This document shows positions 34,394 through 46,711 of a stretch of 64,000 bases of DNA, one piece after another (within the stretch, counting starts at the first letter, position 1; every line of letters begins with the position of its first letter). This DNA comes from Symsagittifera roscoffensis (lineage: Eukaryota > Xenacoelomorpha > Acoela > Convolutidae). A program made the translations under genes and the position numbers. The DNA lies in contig NC_087063.1 in assembly GCF_963678635.1 (NCBI RefSeq), positions 35,500,540-35,564,539 of the forward strand. Reading direction: 5' to 3'. A model generated the notes under the pieces. That model saw only the letters and a list, made by a program, of their open reading frames with translations, had not been told where the DNA came from and searched no databases.

Positions 34394-35903
34394 CTTCGCT
34401 TCGAAACAATAAACAAACTTTTGAATGAAGTACAAGGCCCCATGCATGCCTAAACCAAACATTGAATAGCTTTGTTTGTCTGGTTTTGAAAAGTTGGCAG
34501 AACTACTTGAAAGGCTAGTCAGCCTTTAGTCCCAACATAGTTTCTCGAAATAAAGGCCACTGTCCTGGTATTAAATAGCTAGAAAACTGTATTCACAAAA
34601 AACTTCCATTTCTAATCTATTATTTCAGTCGTGCAAAAATTATCATCCCAAATATTGTTCAAATTCGAAAAAAAACTGTCATAAAACTTCTGAGCTAACA
34701 AAAGTGTATAAACTCCAAGTTCTACGCCTCCCGCCTACGCAAAAACGCATAAGTACATATTTTGTTCTTCAAGCTACGTCAATATGCAAATACATCAAAA
34801 TAAGAAATTGAAACCATCCAAGCCATAGAAACCTTCGAAGCAAGGTTTCTATGAATTGTCGTATACTAATTACAACTAATCATTTCCCGGAAACCAGTTA
34901 TCGTTCTCAAAACGGTAGCTAACATTTTTTAATTTTTCTGCATGGTGATTCGAACTGACAAAAAATGAGTTGATTAATGTTCTAATGTTCTATCCTATAA
35001 CTATACTATAGACCATTGTTTGCAATTTTTCAGTTCTGAATTTTACATTTTTAAAAATATAAATTCGGAAATTGGTGAAGATTTTAGGATTTGATCAAAA
35101 ATCTGTTCAAACGTTTTCATAGAGTGGGTTTATTTGAAATAAAAAGAAAATTATACAGAACAATTAGTAAACTTACAAATTGCAAGAGTAAATTAAAATT
35201 AAACAAGACTGCTCGTATCAGGGCGAAGCCCTGAAAGTTCCGACTGCCTTTTAAGGTTTATGGGGCAGTAATAACATTAAAAAGTTAAATGTGAAAAAAT
35301 AAAATGAATTTTTTTTTTGAATTTGAATTTTTTAATGAAAATCATCCCCCCACACGCCATATAAAGTGTACAAAGGATAGATTTCGCTCCTTTTAACAAA
35401 TTAATTATGGCAAATAAGCTTCTTTCAACCAATTTGGAACGATTTCTAAGACGGATTAACTCTCCGCTTACGCGTTAATAGCGCGAAATATATCGCGCGT
35501 TAATTGTCCCAAATTGGCCAAAATGCCAATCTTTAAACCCCCATAACTTTACAAAAAATGATCACAGGTGAAATATCTTTTCAAATTTAAGCTCAGCACA
35601 ACAATACCTTTTGAATGATATAGAAAAAAAATTCCATCAAAAATGGCTAGTTAAAAAGTCGAAATTTGTCTGAAGAAAAAAAAACCCACCCCGAGCACAA
35701 ATATTCCGTTACTTTCGTATCGAAAGTCGGAACAAGAAGATCAGGCAAAAATCGCTTCAATGAGAAACTCCATGAATTGAAATTAAGAATTTGAGCCGAT
35801 AAAAATCAGTAGACAAACAATTCAATTGGAAAAAAAAACCGACTCCCACCCTGAATCAAGCCTAAGACTTAAGTGTGCGAGGCATCGTCGTTGCCTCTAG
35901 TAT
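34394..35903 (+). repeat. 1.51-kb tandem duplication, unit 2
   Basis: Ends with GCCTCTAGTAT and continues into unique AGTCTGCG at 35904, whereas unit 1 at the same place jumps back to CTTCGCTTCG. Confidence 0.95.
35207..35735 (+). repeat. Two-hairpin repeat copy, complete
   Basis: Near-identical to 33699-34225 as part of the 1.51-kb tandem pair. Confidence 0.9.
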
Positions 35904-36907
35904 AGTCTGCGTCAACCGTCATTGCATTAAAAATTTGTAAGAGGCACGTAACATCTCGCGAACCAATTCTGTTTGAAATTGTTCACGGGGGAAATCTAGT
36001 TCCCTAGTACAATGCGCTTGCTAACCGCAGGCGCAATGAAATCATTTGTAGCTTCAGAGTCTAAGGTTTAACGGAAAAAAGCCTGAAGTCTTTTTAGGCT
36101 ACATAATTGATAAATTTTCGAAGTAAGGCCATGAGTCTAGCCAGAACTTAGCGATACAACTTGCGCATGGTAGCGCATTGTCTAATCAAATACTTTGTTT
36201 CGAATGAAAGTAGAAAAAGTTCATGGCCCAAATAATGTCGCAGATAAAGCGAAACATTTTAACGATCTTGTCATCGTTATCCTCAAATGAAGAAACTTTG
36301 CTGTAAACTTCATTTCCATAATCGAATTTTGCTTATTTCGATCATTGAAAATTTTGCGTGACGCAAAAACCGAGGCTGGCACAGATCAGAAAACAACGTT
36401 TCGACTGTCCTTCAATTTGTCTCGGATGTCTTTTGGTTAAAAAATGATGAAGCTAGAAATTTTGAAATTTTATTCTTTCTAATGCCTTATCGCTTGTTCT
36501 GATTTTATATTGAAACAGAAACATGATATTTATTGAGCTCAAAATGCGTGACATTAGCACTAAAAACAAAATGTTTATATCCATTTGAAAAATGAATGAA
36601 AACCAACGCTTAAAGTATTTGGAATAACTAGTATAACGTGTTAAGTATTGAGAAAAAAAACGACTCTACTCGTGAACTACGAAGTTATGAACGATTATGC
36701 TCGTAAAATACGAATGTCGAATGACTATCAGGAGAGATAACGAAGCCAATAACTAACTTCTTATCAGCTATGACAAATTGAGAGATTTTCCAAAAAATAT
36801 ATAAATAGAAGCTGAAAACTGTTCTTAAGTTTTCTCTTAAAACCTCAACCAAAATATCTCCAACTCATCCCTAAGTTGAGATTGACCCTTGAAATAAAGA
36901 TCAAGTC
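35715..36907 (+). repeat. 1.19-kb dispersed duplication, copy 1
   Basis: Nearly identical to 42001-43185, apart from a 10-base difference near 36455. No ORF. The right part has TATATAAATAG (about 36797) followed some 90 bp later by AATAAA (about 36892), a promoter/poly(A) spacing that would fit the end of an LTR, but no element body or LTR pair is visible. Confidence 0.9.
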
Positions 36908-37960
36908 TGAGACAACTTAGTGCTAAATTCTTTTCTTCTAATATTTATTGTTCTTTTCTAATAAAATGTTTCTCAGCGAATTTGAGATTTACTTTCTAAG
37001 TTGGAAAGTAGAAAGGACCCAATATTACTAGCAAGCGTTTTGTCCGACGTAAAAAAGTATTGCTAATGTATTAAGCTCCCCACAGCTAATACCAGAAGTA
37101 ACTTCAAGCATGTTTTTCCAAGAGAAATAATGGGGCCAATTTATTTTGGAAATTTTTTGATCTCGACAATTTTAGGAATATTCTTCGCTTAAGTTCTAGG
37201 CATCATAGATAAATTCTTGTACGTTCGGATAAATTTGGCAACCCTCAAAGCTTTACCTAAAACAATCATAGGTTTATAAAAACAAATAAAGATATCGAAA
37301 TATATAACTTGAAACCAGGAATTCGATGTCTTTATTTGTATGTAAAAAGTTAACACTGACAGCTGTTATTCCGACGACCAAAATTGATCATAACAAAAAA
37401 GCACTCGAGCAAGAAAATTCGTTACTTTCTTAGAAAGTCGCAAAAACAATTATATTTCAAATACAAAGAAAACTTTGTATACGAATAGAAAAACAGATGT
37501 AAAAATGAAATTAACAAGTATGGCCAGCTGCTGTGGAAGTAGTATTAAAAGTTCTAACAACCATGCTTAAGAGAGAAAAAATCAATACGAAGGAAAAAAG
37601 AAAAACTAATTGAATTAGGAATTCACTTATCTTAAGCTGTTGAATTTTTAAGAAATTGAGATAGGCAAAAAATGAAAGAAAATGTAAGCTAAAATGACGT
37701 AGAATTGCACTTCGTTTAATTTATTTCATTTTTACTTCATTTATATTCATTTTGTTTTATTCATTTAAATTTATTCGGGTCATCATGTATCGCGGATTTT
37801 GTTGTGAAAATCAGAAAAAAAGAGCACATTTTCTCGACACAGACAACTACATTTTGTAATGTACATCATGGCTGAATGGACTTTAATACGCAAGTAAACA
37901 GAGAAAAATAATGACTTGATTTTTGAAAAAATCGCAAATTTCCAATTTCAAATAAAACAA
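36908..37960. other. No gene recognised; remnant of a two-hairpin repeat 3' end near 37400-37447
   Basis: A+T-rich. AAATTCGTTACTTTCTTAGA followed by AAGTCGC looks like a decayed 3' hairpin of the two-hairpin family. Confidence 0.4.
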
Positions 37961-38479
37961 AATTGCTCGTATCCGGGCGAAGCCTTGAATGTTCCGACTG
38001 CCTTTTAAGGTCTATGGAGCAGTAATAACATAAAAAAAAATTAAATGTAAAAAAAATTCCAATTTTTTTTTTAATTTTAGGTTTTTTGTGAAAACATCAC
38101 CCCACACGTCATATTTAATACAAAGTGATAGATTTTGCTCCTATTAACAAATCAATTATGGCATATAAGCTTCCTTGAACCAATTTGGAACAATTTTTAG
38201 GACGGATTAAATCTCGCTTACGCGTTAATAGCGCAAAATATATCGCGCGTTAATTGTCCCAAATAGGCCAAAATGGCAATCTTTAAATCCCCATAACTTT
38301 ACGAAAAAACACCACAGGTAAAAAAAATTTTCAAACTTAAGCTCAAGGCAACAATATCTTTCGAATGATATAAAAAATTCCGTCAAAAATGGCTATTTAA
38401 AAAGTCGAAACTTGTCTCAAGAAAAAAACCCACCCCGAGCACAAATATTCCGATACTTTCGTTACGAAAGTCGGAACAA
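37961..38479 (+). repeat. Two-hairpin repeat copy
   Basis: Starts ATTGCTCGTATCCGGGCGAAGCC and ends with ACTTTCG-TTA-CGAAAGT and CGGAACAA. More diverged than the tandem copies. Confidence 0.85.
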
Positions 38480-40320
38480 AAATAAGTCTACAGAGTTTCT
38501 AGCACAATTTTTAATCGGCACTTATTTTGATCAAAATCATTTGAGAAAACTAAATCATTAAGAAAAGTTTTTTTTTGTTTTTCGCTAGGAAACCTGAAAA
38601 TTAAATTAAATTTCCTCTTCCGAAACTAGAAGCGAACTTTACACTTTTTGCTGCTCGATGGTGGAGTTTGCTTTATTTAACAAAGGAAATGAACTGAATT
38701 TAAAAAGAAATCAAAACTCAAACCGCGAAAAAATAAATTTGGGCCTGATAAATTTTTCCGAAAAAAAACGAGAAAAAAATGGCGACCTATATAAGAGACT
38801 GAACTACGTTCATCGACTCTTAATAAAATGACTTGAAATCCGTTAACAAATCAATTATTATATTGCAAAAAAAACTGACTTCATCAAGCTTAAAATGCTT
38901 GCGCATTGTTGCAGAAATTTGGGCTATTTCAGAAGGTTTCTGATGATTGATAGATTACCACGTCAAATTATATCATCATGTGATTGTTAATTTCCTTCTT
39001 CAGTTATATTTTTCATATATTAAGTTTATTTGTCATCTGTTTTTTTATCAACACAAACATAAGAACAATGGCGTATGGGAAGAGTTAAAAGCTGGCATAA
39101 AAGCGAATACAAACGGAATCAAAGCGGCCGCAAGATAGGCTGCACTTTTTGATGTATACTTTGAAGTGAATTATCAAACTGCTTTGCCTCTTTCTAGTTA
39201 AACACATCATATCAACTTCATAAGAGCGGAACCAATCGGCAAAAGGAAACAGATATATGCTACAATAGAACAGAAAACTAGCATGAGAAATCCCTCAAGA
39301 CAGACGGACCAAACGAAATAGAGTTATATTTTCCAATCATAATTCAGTTTAGAAAAATCTGTGAGAAAAGCGTAACAGTTTAATGAGTATTTGTCATTAA
39401 ACTGATTATGATTAGTAATTAATTTTCTGCCTCTTGGACCTTCTGTCATGGGAACAGCCTCCACTAATATTGCTCTTGCATTGTCTCTCCTGTTGAGCGC
39501 AGATTGCACTTGAATGGGAAGTGTTGTCGTATGTGAAAACTCCCAAGGGCGGGTGAACCGATCTTTCATCTCGTGAACAAACAAACGGACCTGGTTTGAA
39601 CTGGGGGTCTAAGGAAGTTGTAAAAGATATTGTAGTTGCGCTTGCGAAGGGATCTTTTCTTAAGAAGGAAGCCTAACTTCACTTGTGAGAGAGCTCAGCT
39701 TGGATAAAAAATCTTTTCTTTTCCTCAATAATTTTCCAATCAACTTTTATTGATCATGTAGTACTATTCAACTGTAACACGCTATTTTAATTACTGCATA
39801 GAACTGAGAACTGCACAATTAATTTGATAGCCTGACCGACAAGAAGAATGAATCATCAAAATTTCAATTGATGCAACCACGAAGCCTTCAAATTTTAAAA
39901 TTGAAAAATTTTCGGACCTTGACGTCATCTAAAACCGAGAGGATGCTAAAATCTGGTTGCCAAATGTTTCCAAAGTTTCTCTTATGGTGTTTTTATGACA
40001 GCCATTTTTGGCTGACCGACGCAATTATTTTTCTGACAATGTTTTTTGCCAATATTCACTAATTTTGAGGCGGGTGTGAGCGCCGAAAAATCGAAATTTC
40101 CTTTGGTCAAAACTTTCCGCCGTGGTAACATAAGTCCGACCAAAATATGGTAACGTAAGGTCGACCAAAATTTGCAAAAAAATCACTTAAAAAGCTTGCT
40201 CAATTTGAAAAATTTTAAACAACTAACACGCTATGCGTTAAAAGAAAACTGGTAAATGGCGCGGATTTACTTGACAATCCCCCTATAGTATCTACTATAG
40301 AATTGCCGTATCTATAATTA
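38480..40320. other. No gene recognised
   Basis: 38560-38830 resembles 61225-61460 (shared words around GGTGGAGTTTGCTTTATTTAAC and ACTGAATTT), an old dispersed repeat. An 86-codon reading on the minus strand (39584-39324) has a charged, ordinary-looking composition but no recognisable domain. Confidence 0.4.
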
Positions 40321-40930
40321 AAAGGCCCTGAATGTTCCGACTGCCCTTTAATTAGTCTCGAATAGTTTTTGGTAAATTAAATAATGGCAAAACTATGATT
40401 TTTAGGCTAAAATTATTAAATTGTCGTGTATGGAATTATTAAGACCAATTAGATTACTCATTTCAATTTGGAACGAATCTGTGGTGCGGGATAATTGGCC
40501 ACGTTTAGGAAAAAGAAACAGTTTAAACGACTCGTGGCAGGTTAGTATAGTGACGTGCACACCCGGCTGGCCCCATGCAGAGCAAGACATCGAACTCCCA
40601 AGGAACAAGAGTTTTCTGAATAAAAAACCACTTCAAGCATTGTATATTCCGACTAACTTAATCTACTTAGAAATTACCCTTTAAAAAGAAAGGGGGGTAG
40701 TTGTTAAGTAGATCCAATGGAGCGTATTAATTGTCAACTTTTACATCCCAAAAACTTTACTAAAAATGGGCACACGTAAATCAAATTTTGATTTTGAGCT
40801 CAGGGCATTACTATCTTTCAGCTGGTAAAAAAAATTGACCCACAAAAACGATTAATTTAAATAAGGCAATTGCTCTAAAAACACACGTCAAGCTTAAAGT
40901 TTGCGTCACTTTTTCCGAACATATACTGAC
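40321..40930 (+). repeat. Two-hairpin repeat, degenerate copy
   Basis: Has GGCCCTGAATGTTCCGACTG at the start and family words near 40735-40830; the 3' hairpin is not recognisable. Confidence 0.55.
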
Positions 40931-40978
40931 AGACAACTTTTATGTCTAAAAATTCACAATTTTTTTCTAAACAGAAAC

Positions 40979-41290
40979 AAAACTGCTCGTATATCAGGGG
41001 AAAACCTTAAGCGTTCCAACTTTCTATTAATTGATCTCGAAAAATTTTCGATAAAAATATTACTAACTATGAATTTTCAGCATGAATCTATAAAGCAAGT
41101 CGTCGTTTACACTCGTTTCAAGGCGACAGTATAGTCAAGTTGATATAGTGGTGAGCTCTCCCTCACTGAAATCACAACAATTCGAGGATTGATCTCCATA
41201 ATCAGCAAATTTTGTTAACGAAATTGGTCTAAATAGAAAAAAAAAACACCCCAAGCATATATATTCCTCTTTCCTCGAAAGTCGGATCAA
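40979..41290 (+). repeat. Two-hairpin repeat, short degenerate copy
   Basis: Starts AACTGCTCGTATATCAGGGG and ends near CCTCGAAAGTCGGATCAA; internally deleted. Confidence 0.55.
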
Positions 41291-41503
41291 CAATGATAGC
41301 CCGTAGCAGTGCAAGAATCGACTACAATGAATATTTGGACTACAATGAATGTTCCAATAAGAACGATTAAAATTAAGAAATATAAAACATGGGAAAAATT
41401 CGAAACAAGATTTTTTTTTTCATTTTCCTGCTCCCACTTTTCTGGTTTCTTTTAACAATCGGCGATTAAATTACGTGAAAAATAGCTAAACGAAAAGTAA
41501 CAA

Positions 41504-42021
41504 GACTGCCCGCGAAGCCCTGAATGTTCCGACTGCCTTTTAGGGTCTATAGAGCAGTAATAACATGAAAAATTCAAATGTAATAAAATAAAATTTAAAA
41601 TTAAAAAAATATAGATTGAATTTTTTTTTGTGAAAACATCCCCACACGTCATATTAAGTACAAAGTGATAGAGTTTGCTACTATTAACAAATCAATTATG
41701 GCATATAAGCTTCCTTGAACCAATTTTGAACTATTTCTAAGACGGATTAAATCTCCGCTTAAGAGTTAATGGCGAGAAATATATCACGCGTTAATTGTCC
41801 CAAATTGGCCGAAATGGCAATCATTAAACCCCCATAACTTTACGAAAAATGATCACAGGTGAAATATTTTTTCAAATTTAAGCTCAGGACAACAATAGCT
41901 TTTGAATGATATAAAAATATTCCGTCAAAAATGGCTAGTTAAAAAGTCGAAATTTGTCTGAAGAAAAAAACCCACCCCGAGCACAAATATTCCGTTATTT
42001 TCGTATCGAAAGTCGGAACAA
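41504..42021 (+). repeat. Two-hairpin repeat copy joined to the 1.19-kb duplication
   Basis: 5' hairpin partly lost; 3' hairpin intact (TTTTCG-TAT-CGAAAG then TCGGAACAA). The body differs from 35207-35735 at many sites, but from the 3' hairpin onward identity becomes nearly complete. Confidence 0.85.
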
Positions 42022-43185
42022 GAAGATCAGGCAAAAATAGCTTCAATGAGAAACTCCATGAATTGAAATTAAGAATTTGAGCCGATAAAAATCAGTAGAC
42101 AAACAATTCAATTGGAAAAAAAAACCGACTCCCACCCTGAATCAAGCCTAAGACTTAAGTGTGCGAGGCATCGTCGTTGCCTCTAGTATAGTCTGCGTCA
42201 ACCGTCATTGCATTAAAAATTTGTAAGAGGCACGTAACATCTCGCGAACCAATTCTGTTTGAAATTGTTCACGGGGGAAATCTAGTTCCCTAGTACAATG
42301 CGCTTGCTAACCGCAGGCGCAATGAAATCATTTGTAGCTTCAGAGTCTAAGGTTTAACGGAAAAAAGCCTGAAGTCTTTTTAGGCTACATAATTGATAAA
42401 TTTTCGAAGTAAGGCCATGAGTCTAGCCAGAACTTAGCGATACAACTTGCGCATGGTAGCGCATTGTCTAATCAAATACTTTGTTTCGAATGAAAGTAGA
42501 AAAAGTTCATGGCCCAAATAATGTCGCAGATAAAGCGAAACATTTTAACGATCTTGTCATCGTTATCCTCAAATGAAGAAACTTTGCTGTAAACTTCATT
42601 TCCATAATCGAATTTTGCTTATTTCGATCATTGAAAATTTTGCGTGACGCAAAAACCGAGGCTGGCACAGATCAGAAAACAACGTTTCGACTGTCCTTCA
42701 ATTTGTCTCGGATGTCTTTTGGTTAAAAAATGATGAAGCTAGAAATTTTATTCTTTCTAATGCCTTATCGCTTGTTCTGATTTTATATTGAAACAGAAAC
42801 ATGATATTTATTGAGCTCAAAATGCGTGACATTAGCACTAAAAACAAAATGTTTATATCCATTTGAAAAATGAATGAAAACCAACGCTTAAAGTATTTGG
42901 AATAACTAGTATAACGTGTTAAGTATTGAGAAAAAAAACGACTCTACTCGTGAACTACGAAGTTATGAACGATTATGCTCGTAAAATACGAATGTCGAAT
43001 GACTATCAGGAGAGATAACGAAGCCAATAACTAACTTCTTATCAGCTATGACAAATTGAGAGATTTTCCAAAAAATATATAAATAGAAGCTGAAAACTGT
43101 TCTTAAGTTTTCTCTTAAAACCTCAACCAAAATATCTCCAACTCATCCCTAAGTTGAGATTGACCCTTGAAATAAAGATCAAGTC
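42001..43185 (+). repeat. 1.19-kb dispersed duplication, copy 2
   Basis: Bounded on the left by the 3' end of a two-hairpin repeat (AGTCGGAACAA, 42011-42021) and on the right by another AGTCGGAACAA (43182-43192). Confidence 0.9.
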
Positions 43186-43529
43186 GGAACAATAATAGCC
43201 TAAAAACAAACAATAGGAGAATAGTTAAATAGATAGTTCAATCTACTATCGAGTCATTCGTAAATGTGACCTTTAGTCTCAAAAACACAACAACTCAGAA
43301 CTGAAACAACTTTTAGCATTTTTCAAATTGAATCATGACTGAAAAGGTTTTTTTAAGATGCTACACTTGGTCCCATAGAGCTCTCTTTCAGATCAAAATC
43401 TTGAGGAAAAAAAAGATACGCCATAGTTCCCTCCTTCTTCGTGAAACTGTCGGATCAATAATTATACTCATTCGCCAAAAGCCATACTGATATGAAAAGC
43501 CATAGGTCAAACTACATTAGAAAAACTTG

Positions 43530-43745
43530 CAGTTGTCTGAAAATTTCAAGTAATTTTTCAGGCCAACCAAATGGAATTCCGAGCTCTCCTAAAAAGATTC
43601 TTTTTTTACTGAGCGGCAAACATGCACTCAAAAAATGTCTGAGCCGCAGGCAAATTTTGAGGAAATGACAGATTGGGTCACTTTTTGGTAGGTTCTGATC
43701 AAAAAACGTTTTTTTAGGCGCAGGCACTCGCTCTAATTTAGATTG
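43530..43745 (+). mobile_element. hAT-type MITE, diverged internal fragment
   Basis: Words such as GGCCAACCAAATGGAATTCCGAGCTCTCC and GAGCCGCAGGCAAATTTT match the interior of the MITEs at 17604 and 24836. Termini are lost. Confidence 0.6.
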
Positions 43746-46161
43746 TCCCCATTTATTAGTATTTTATGACAATAACTTTGAGCCGAACAGGCCTTTTGTT
43801 TTTTAAAAAAGCGCAAATATACTCTGATTTCATTCCGAACCTTCCAAAAAGTGCCCTAAACTGACCCGAAGTTTGAGCAGTGATGGGATTGAGTGGAATT
43901 CCTGGGAAGGTGGCACCCGCTTCTGAATGTTAACATATCTTGGGTATAAATTTTCTGGCTAAAAAGATGAATTCTATTTGTTTAGATTCAGAAAGCTTAC
44001 ATTGTTTTTTTTACATATTAAGCCAAGTGTATATTGGGCGTTGTTTGATGTGTTGATGGGGGATGGGATGTGAAGAACTTGAAAGGAATAGTATGAAAAA
44101 TTAATGGCGAATGCAACAACTGGTCTCTTCTTTTTGAACTTGAAAGACACTTTCCTTTCATGTCTCCCGCGGCGGCGTCCCTTTGAATAGTATTAATATA
44201 ACAGTGCTCATCGATCGAATTGGATTGGATTGCAACTACATACAACTTCAAGCGGAGCTGTCTTTAGTCCCAGTTCCGGCCCAGTTATCATATGTAATAT
44301 GACGCCGGGCCGAGGGGGGGGGGGGGCTGGGACTACTAGTAATAGCAAAGCACTTCTGGCTTTTCTATCGGCTGGATATGCCGGCCGACTGGTTGATCTG
44401 ATCTGTTCCGTGTGATGTGAGTACAAAAGGCAGTATAAATAAATTTATATTTAACTGATATTACAACTACTAATACTTTAGTGCTGCTCTAGCAGTATTA
44501 GGAGGCACTTTGATACTTGTCGTTTGAACTTCAAAAAGAGTTAGTTCTATTGCAACTCCCCCTCCCCCCTCCCCTCCCTTATTGTGCCGTACTGATAGTG
44601 TCTGTTATGTTGTTTTTGATTGTAGTGTTGTGTTGTCTCTCTCTTGCTTAGATCTCAGTCCCTCGCTTCACCTTCAAAGTACTGGGCATTAGGGCGACTT
44701 AACAGTTGCTCCACTTTAATTCCCCCCTCTTTCCTAACTTTGCTTTGAACTAGTATCTATACTCCGCCACTTCTGAAGTGAACTATTTAGGCAGATACGA
44801 CAATATAACGGCCGACCTATTTCAAGTCCAAATTGCCACCTCAAAGCCAAAACAAAATTAGCCAAAACTCAAAGAGTACCCCGTGACTCTTTCATGTTAG
44901 TTAGTTACCTAGTTGGTAAGGACATAATAATAGTATTATTCAGTCATGTTGGCGTGTTTGGAAATGTATGCTTTGGAATAGTATTGGCTAATATGGTAAG
45001 GCGGCGTTTGTTGTTTTGTTTTGTATATTTCATATCGTCGAGTCTGACTGGTCGGATTCGATGCGGAGGAGCTTCGAGATAGCGAGGAGTAGCGAGTAGC
45101 GACCTAACGGCTGTTTATGTTTGCAGACAAAGACAAACAAGATTGCTTTCATCTCTGATTAACTTCAATCAGGTACTTAATCAAAATTCAGTCTTAGCAC
45201 AATCATAAACGGTGTTTGAAGTCTCCCTTTATTCTCTCTTTCAGCCCCACTAAACTCACCCTAGTTAATGCTAAGTAGCCCTCCTTAGTCCCTACAGTCC
45301 CCAAATTACAACTACCTTTCATCCCACCAACCCCACCCCACCCTGACTCTTTATCTCACTCCGCTTCTCCGTTTCAACCACTTCTACTTTATTCTTCCCC
45401 AACCGAACCAGCCCAATCCAACATAACTCCCACTAACAGTCACCCGAGGCGTCTCATAAAAGCAATACCACACCACCCTTCCCCCTCCCCCTCCCCCTCC
45501 CCTTGCTCCCAGCTTCAAAACCTTGCACAAAATGTTGATACAATACAAGTGAATGACACAACAGATACTTTGAACAGCAAATCGACTGCCAGTCGCCACA
45601 TCAATGCCACCAATCATGAAATGACTTCAGAATTTGAAGCAAAATACAAGAATGATTTGAACAACAAGAAACTAAATCTACGTATACTGTCCGAAAAAAT
45701 AAGCGGATTTGTTTCCTGATTCTTTGCTACTTTCAAGCGCAAGCTCAAGGAAAAAGTCTTTCTCAGCTAGAGGGTAGTAGATTGAAAACATATTTAAGGA
45801 ATGATGAAACTTAATTGGGAAAAGAAAGGTAGGTAGTACTATTACTATATACATATAACGGATAGACACGAAAGCGAGATAGGATCTTTTCTAATTTAGC
45901 CCAACGAGAGGAGGATTAGTATTAGCAACATTATTAACAGATAATTAGGTTGAAGTCAGACCACCGTTATGGATCAACTTCTCAGCAAACGCTATAATCT
46001 TTCTAGCCCTTCAAAAATGGTAAAGCTCCTGATTCTGAGATTATTGTTTCTTATTTTGTTACGCTACAAGATCTGAAACGAAAAGAAACGAGCTTTCAAT
46101 ATTATTGCACTTGGGTAAAGCTGGAAAACGTCAAATTAGAGCCGCTAATTAAATATTCAAT
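43746..46161. other. No gene recognised; simple-repeat-rich flank of the Sp gene
   Basis: Holds a G-run (44313-44327) and a (CCCCCT)n tract (45481-45505). Base composition is less A+T-rich than to the left. No convincing ORF; part may be extended Sp 3' untranslated region. Confidence 0.45.
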
Positions 46162-46167
46162 TTTATT
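46162..46167 (-). terminator. Candidate poly(A) signal of the Sp gene
   Basis: AATAAA on the minus strand about 550 nt past the Sp stop codon. Other candidates may exist. Confidence 0.4.
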
Positions 46168-46711
46168 TGCATGTCCGCGAGAGAGATAGAAAGAGTTGAA
46201 AATAGCACCAACAAGATAAAGCCATTAAAATTGAGAATGAGTATTTAAAGCGTCACTGTATGATTAATTTCATCCATTTCATCAGCAAAATGTCAGCAGA
46301 GAAAAGAAGAACAAGTAAGCATCGATATTAGAAAAGGGGTTGAGTCAGCGTTTTCCCAGATCCAAGTACCTATAGAAGCCCCCAGCCGACATAAAGATTA
46401 ACTTCTGGAATCAGATCTCCAAGATTGTCACAAGACGATGAATCTTACCGCACAGCGGAAATCAAAATCGTAACGAACAGTTATATTTGAGTTTTATGCG
46501 TAATCTGAGAAATGCTTCTAAATATAGCGATACGTTGCATTGCTCTGGTATAAAATAAAGATTTTGAGGAGTTTTGTTGGAAATGGATTCAAGTGATCCT
46601 GATCATCTTCTTTGTGACACATCAATCGATAGGGATAAAGGCAACGTCCGCAAAAATATTCAAGAGCTAGCATTTTCGAGAAGCTACAATCGTTCCACGG
46701 CAGTCATGAAA

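Noticed and set aside
36638-36907. A solo LTR at the right end of the 1.19-kb repeat
   Set aside because: The TATA-like and AATAAA spacing is suggestive, but no LTR pair, primer-binding site or target duplication is visible.
44894-45082. Membrane-protein ORF of 62 codons
   Set aside because: Short, isolated and without family resemblance; likely chance in Sp flanking DNA.
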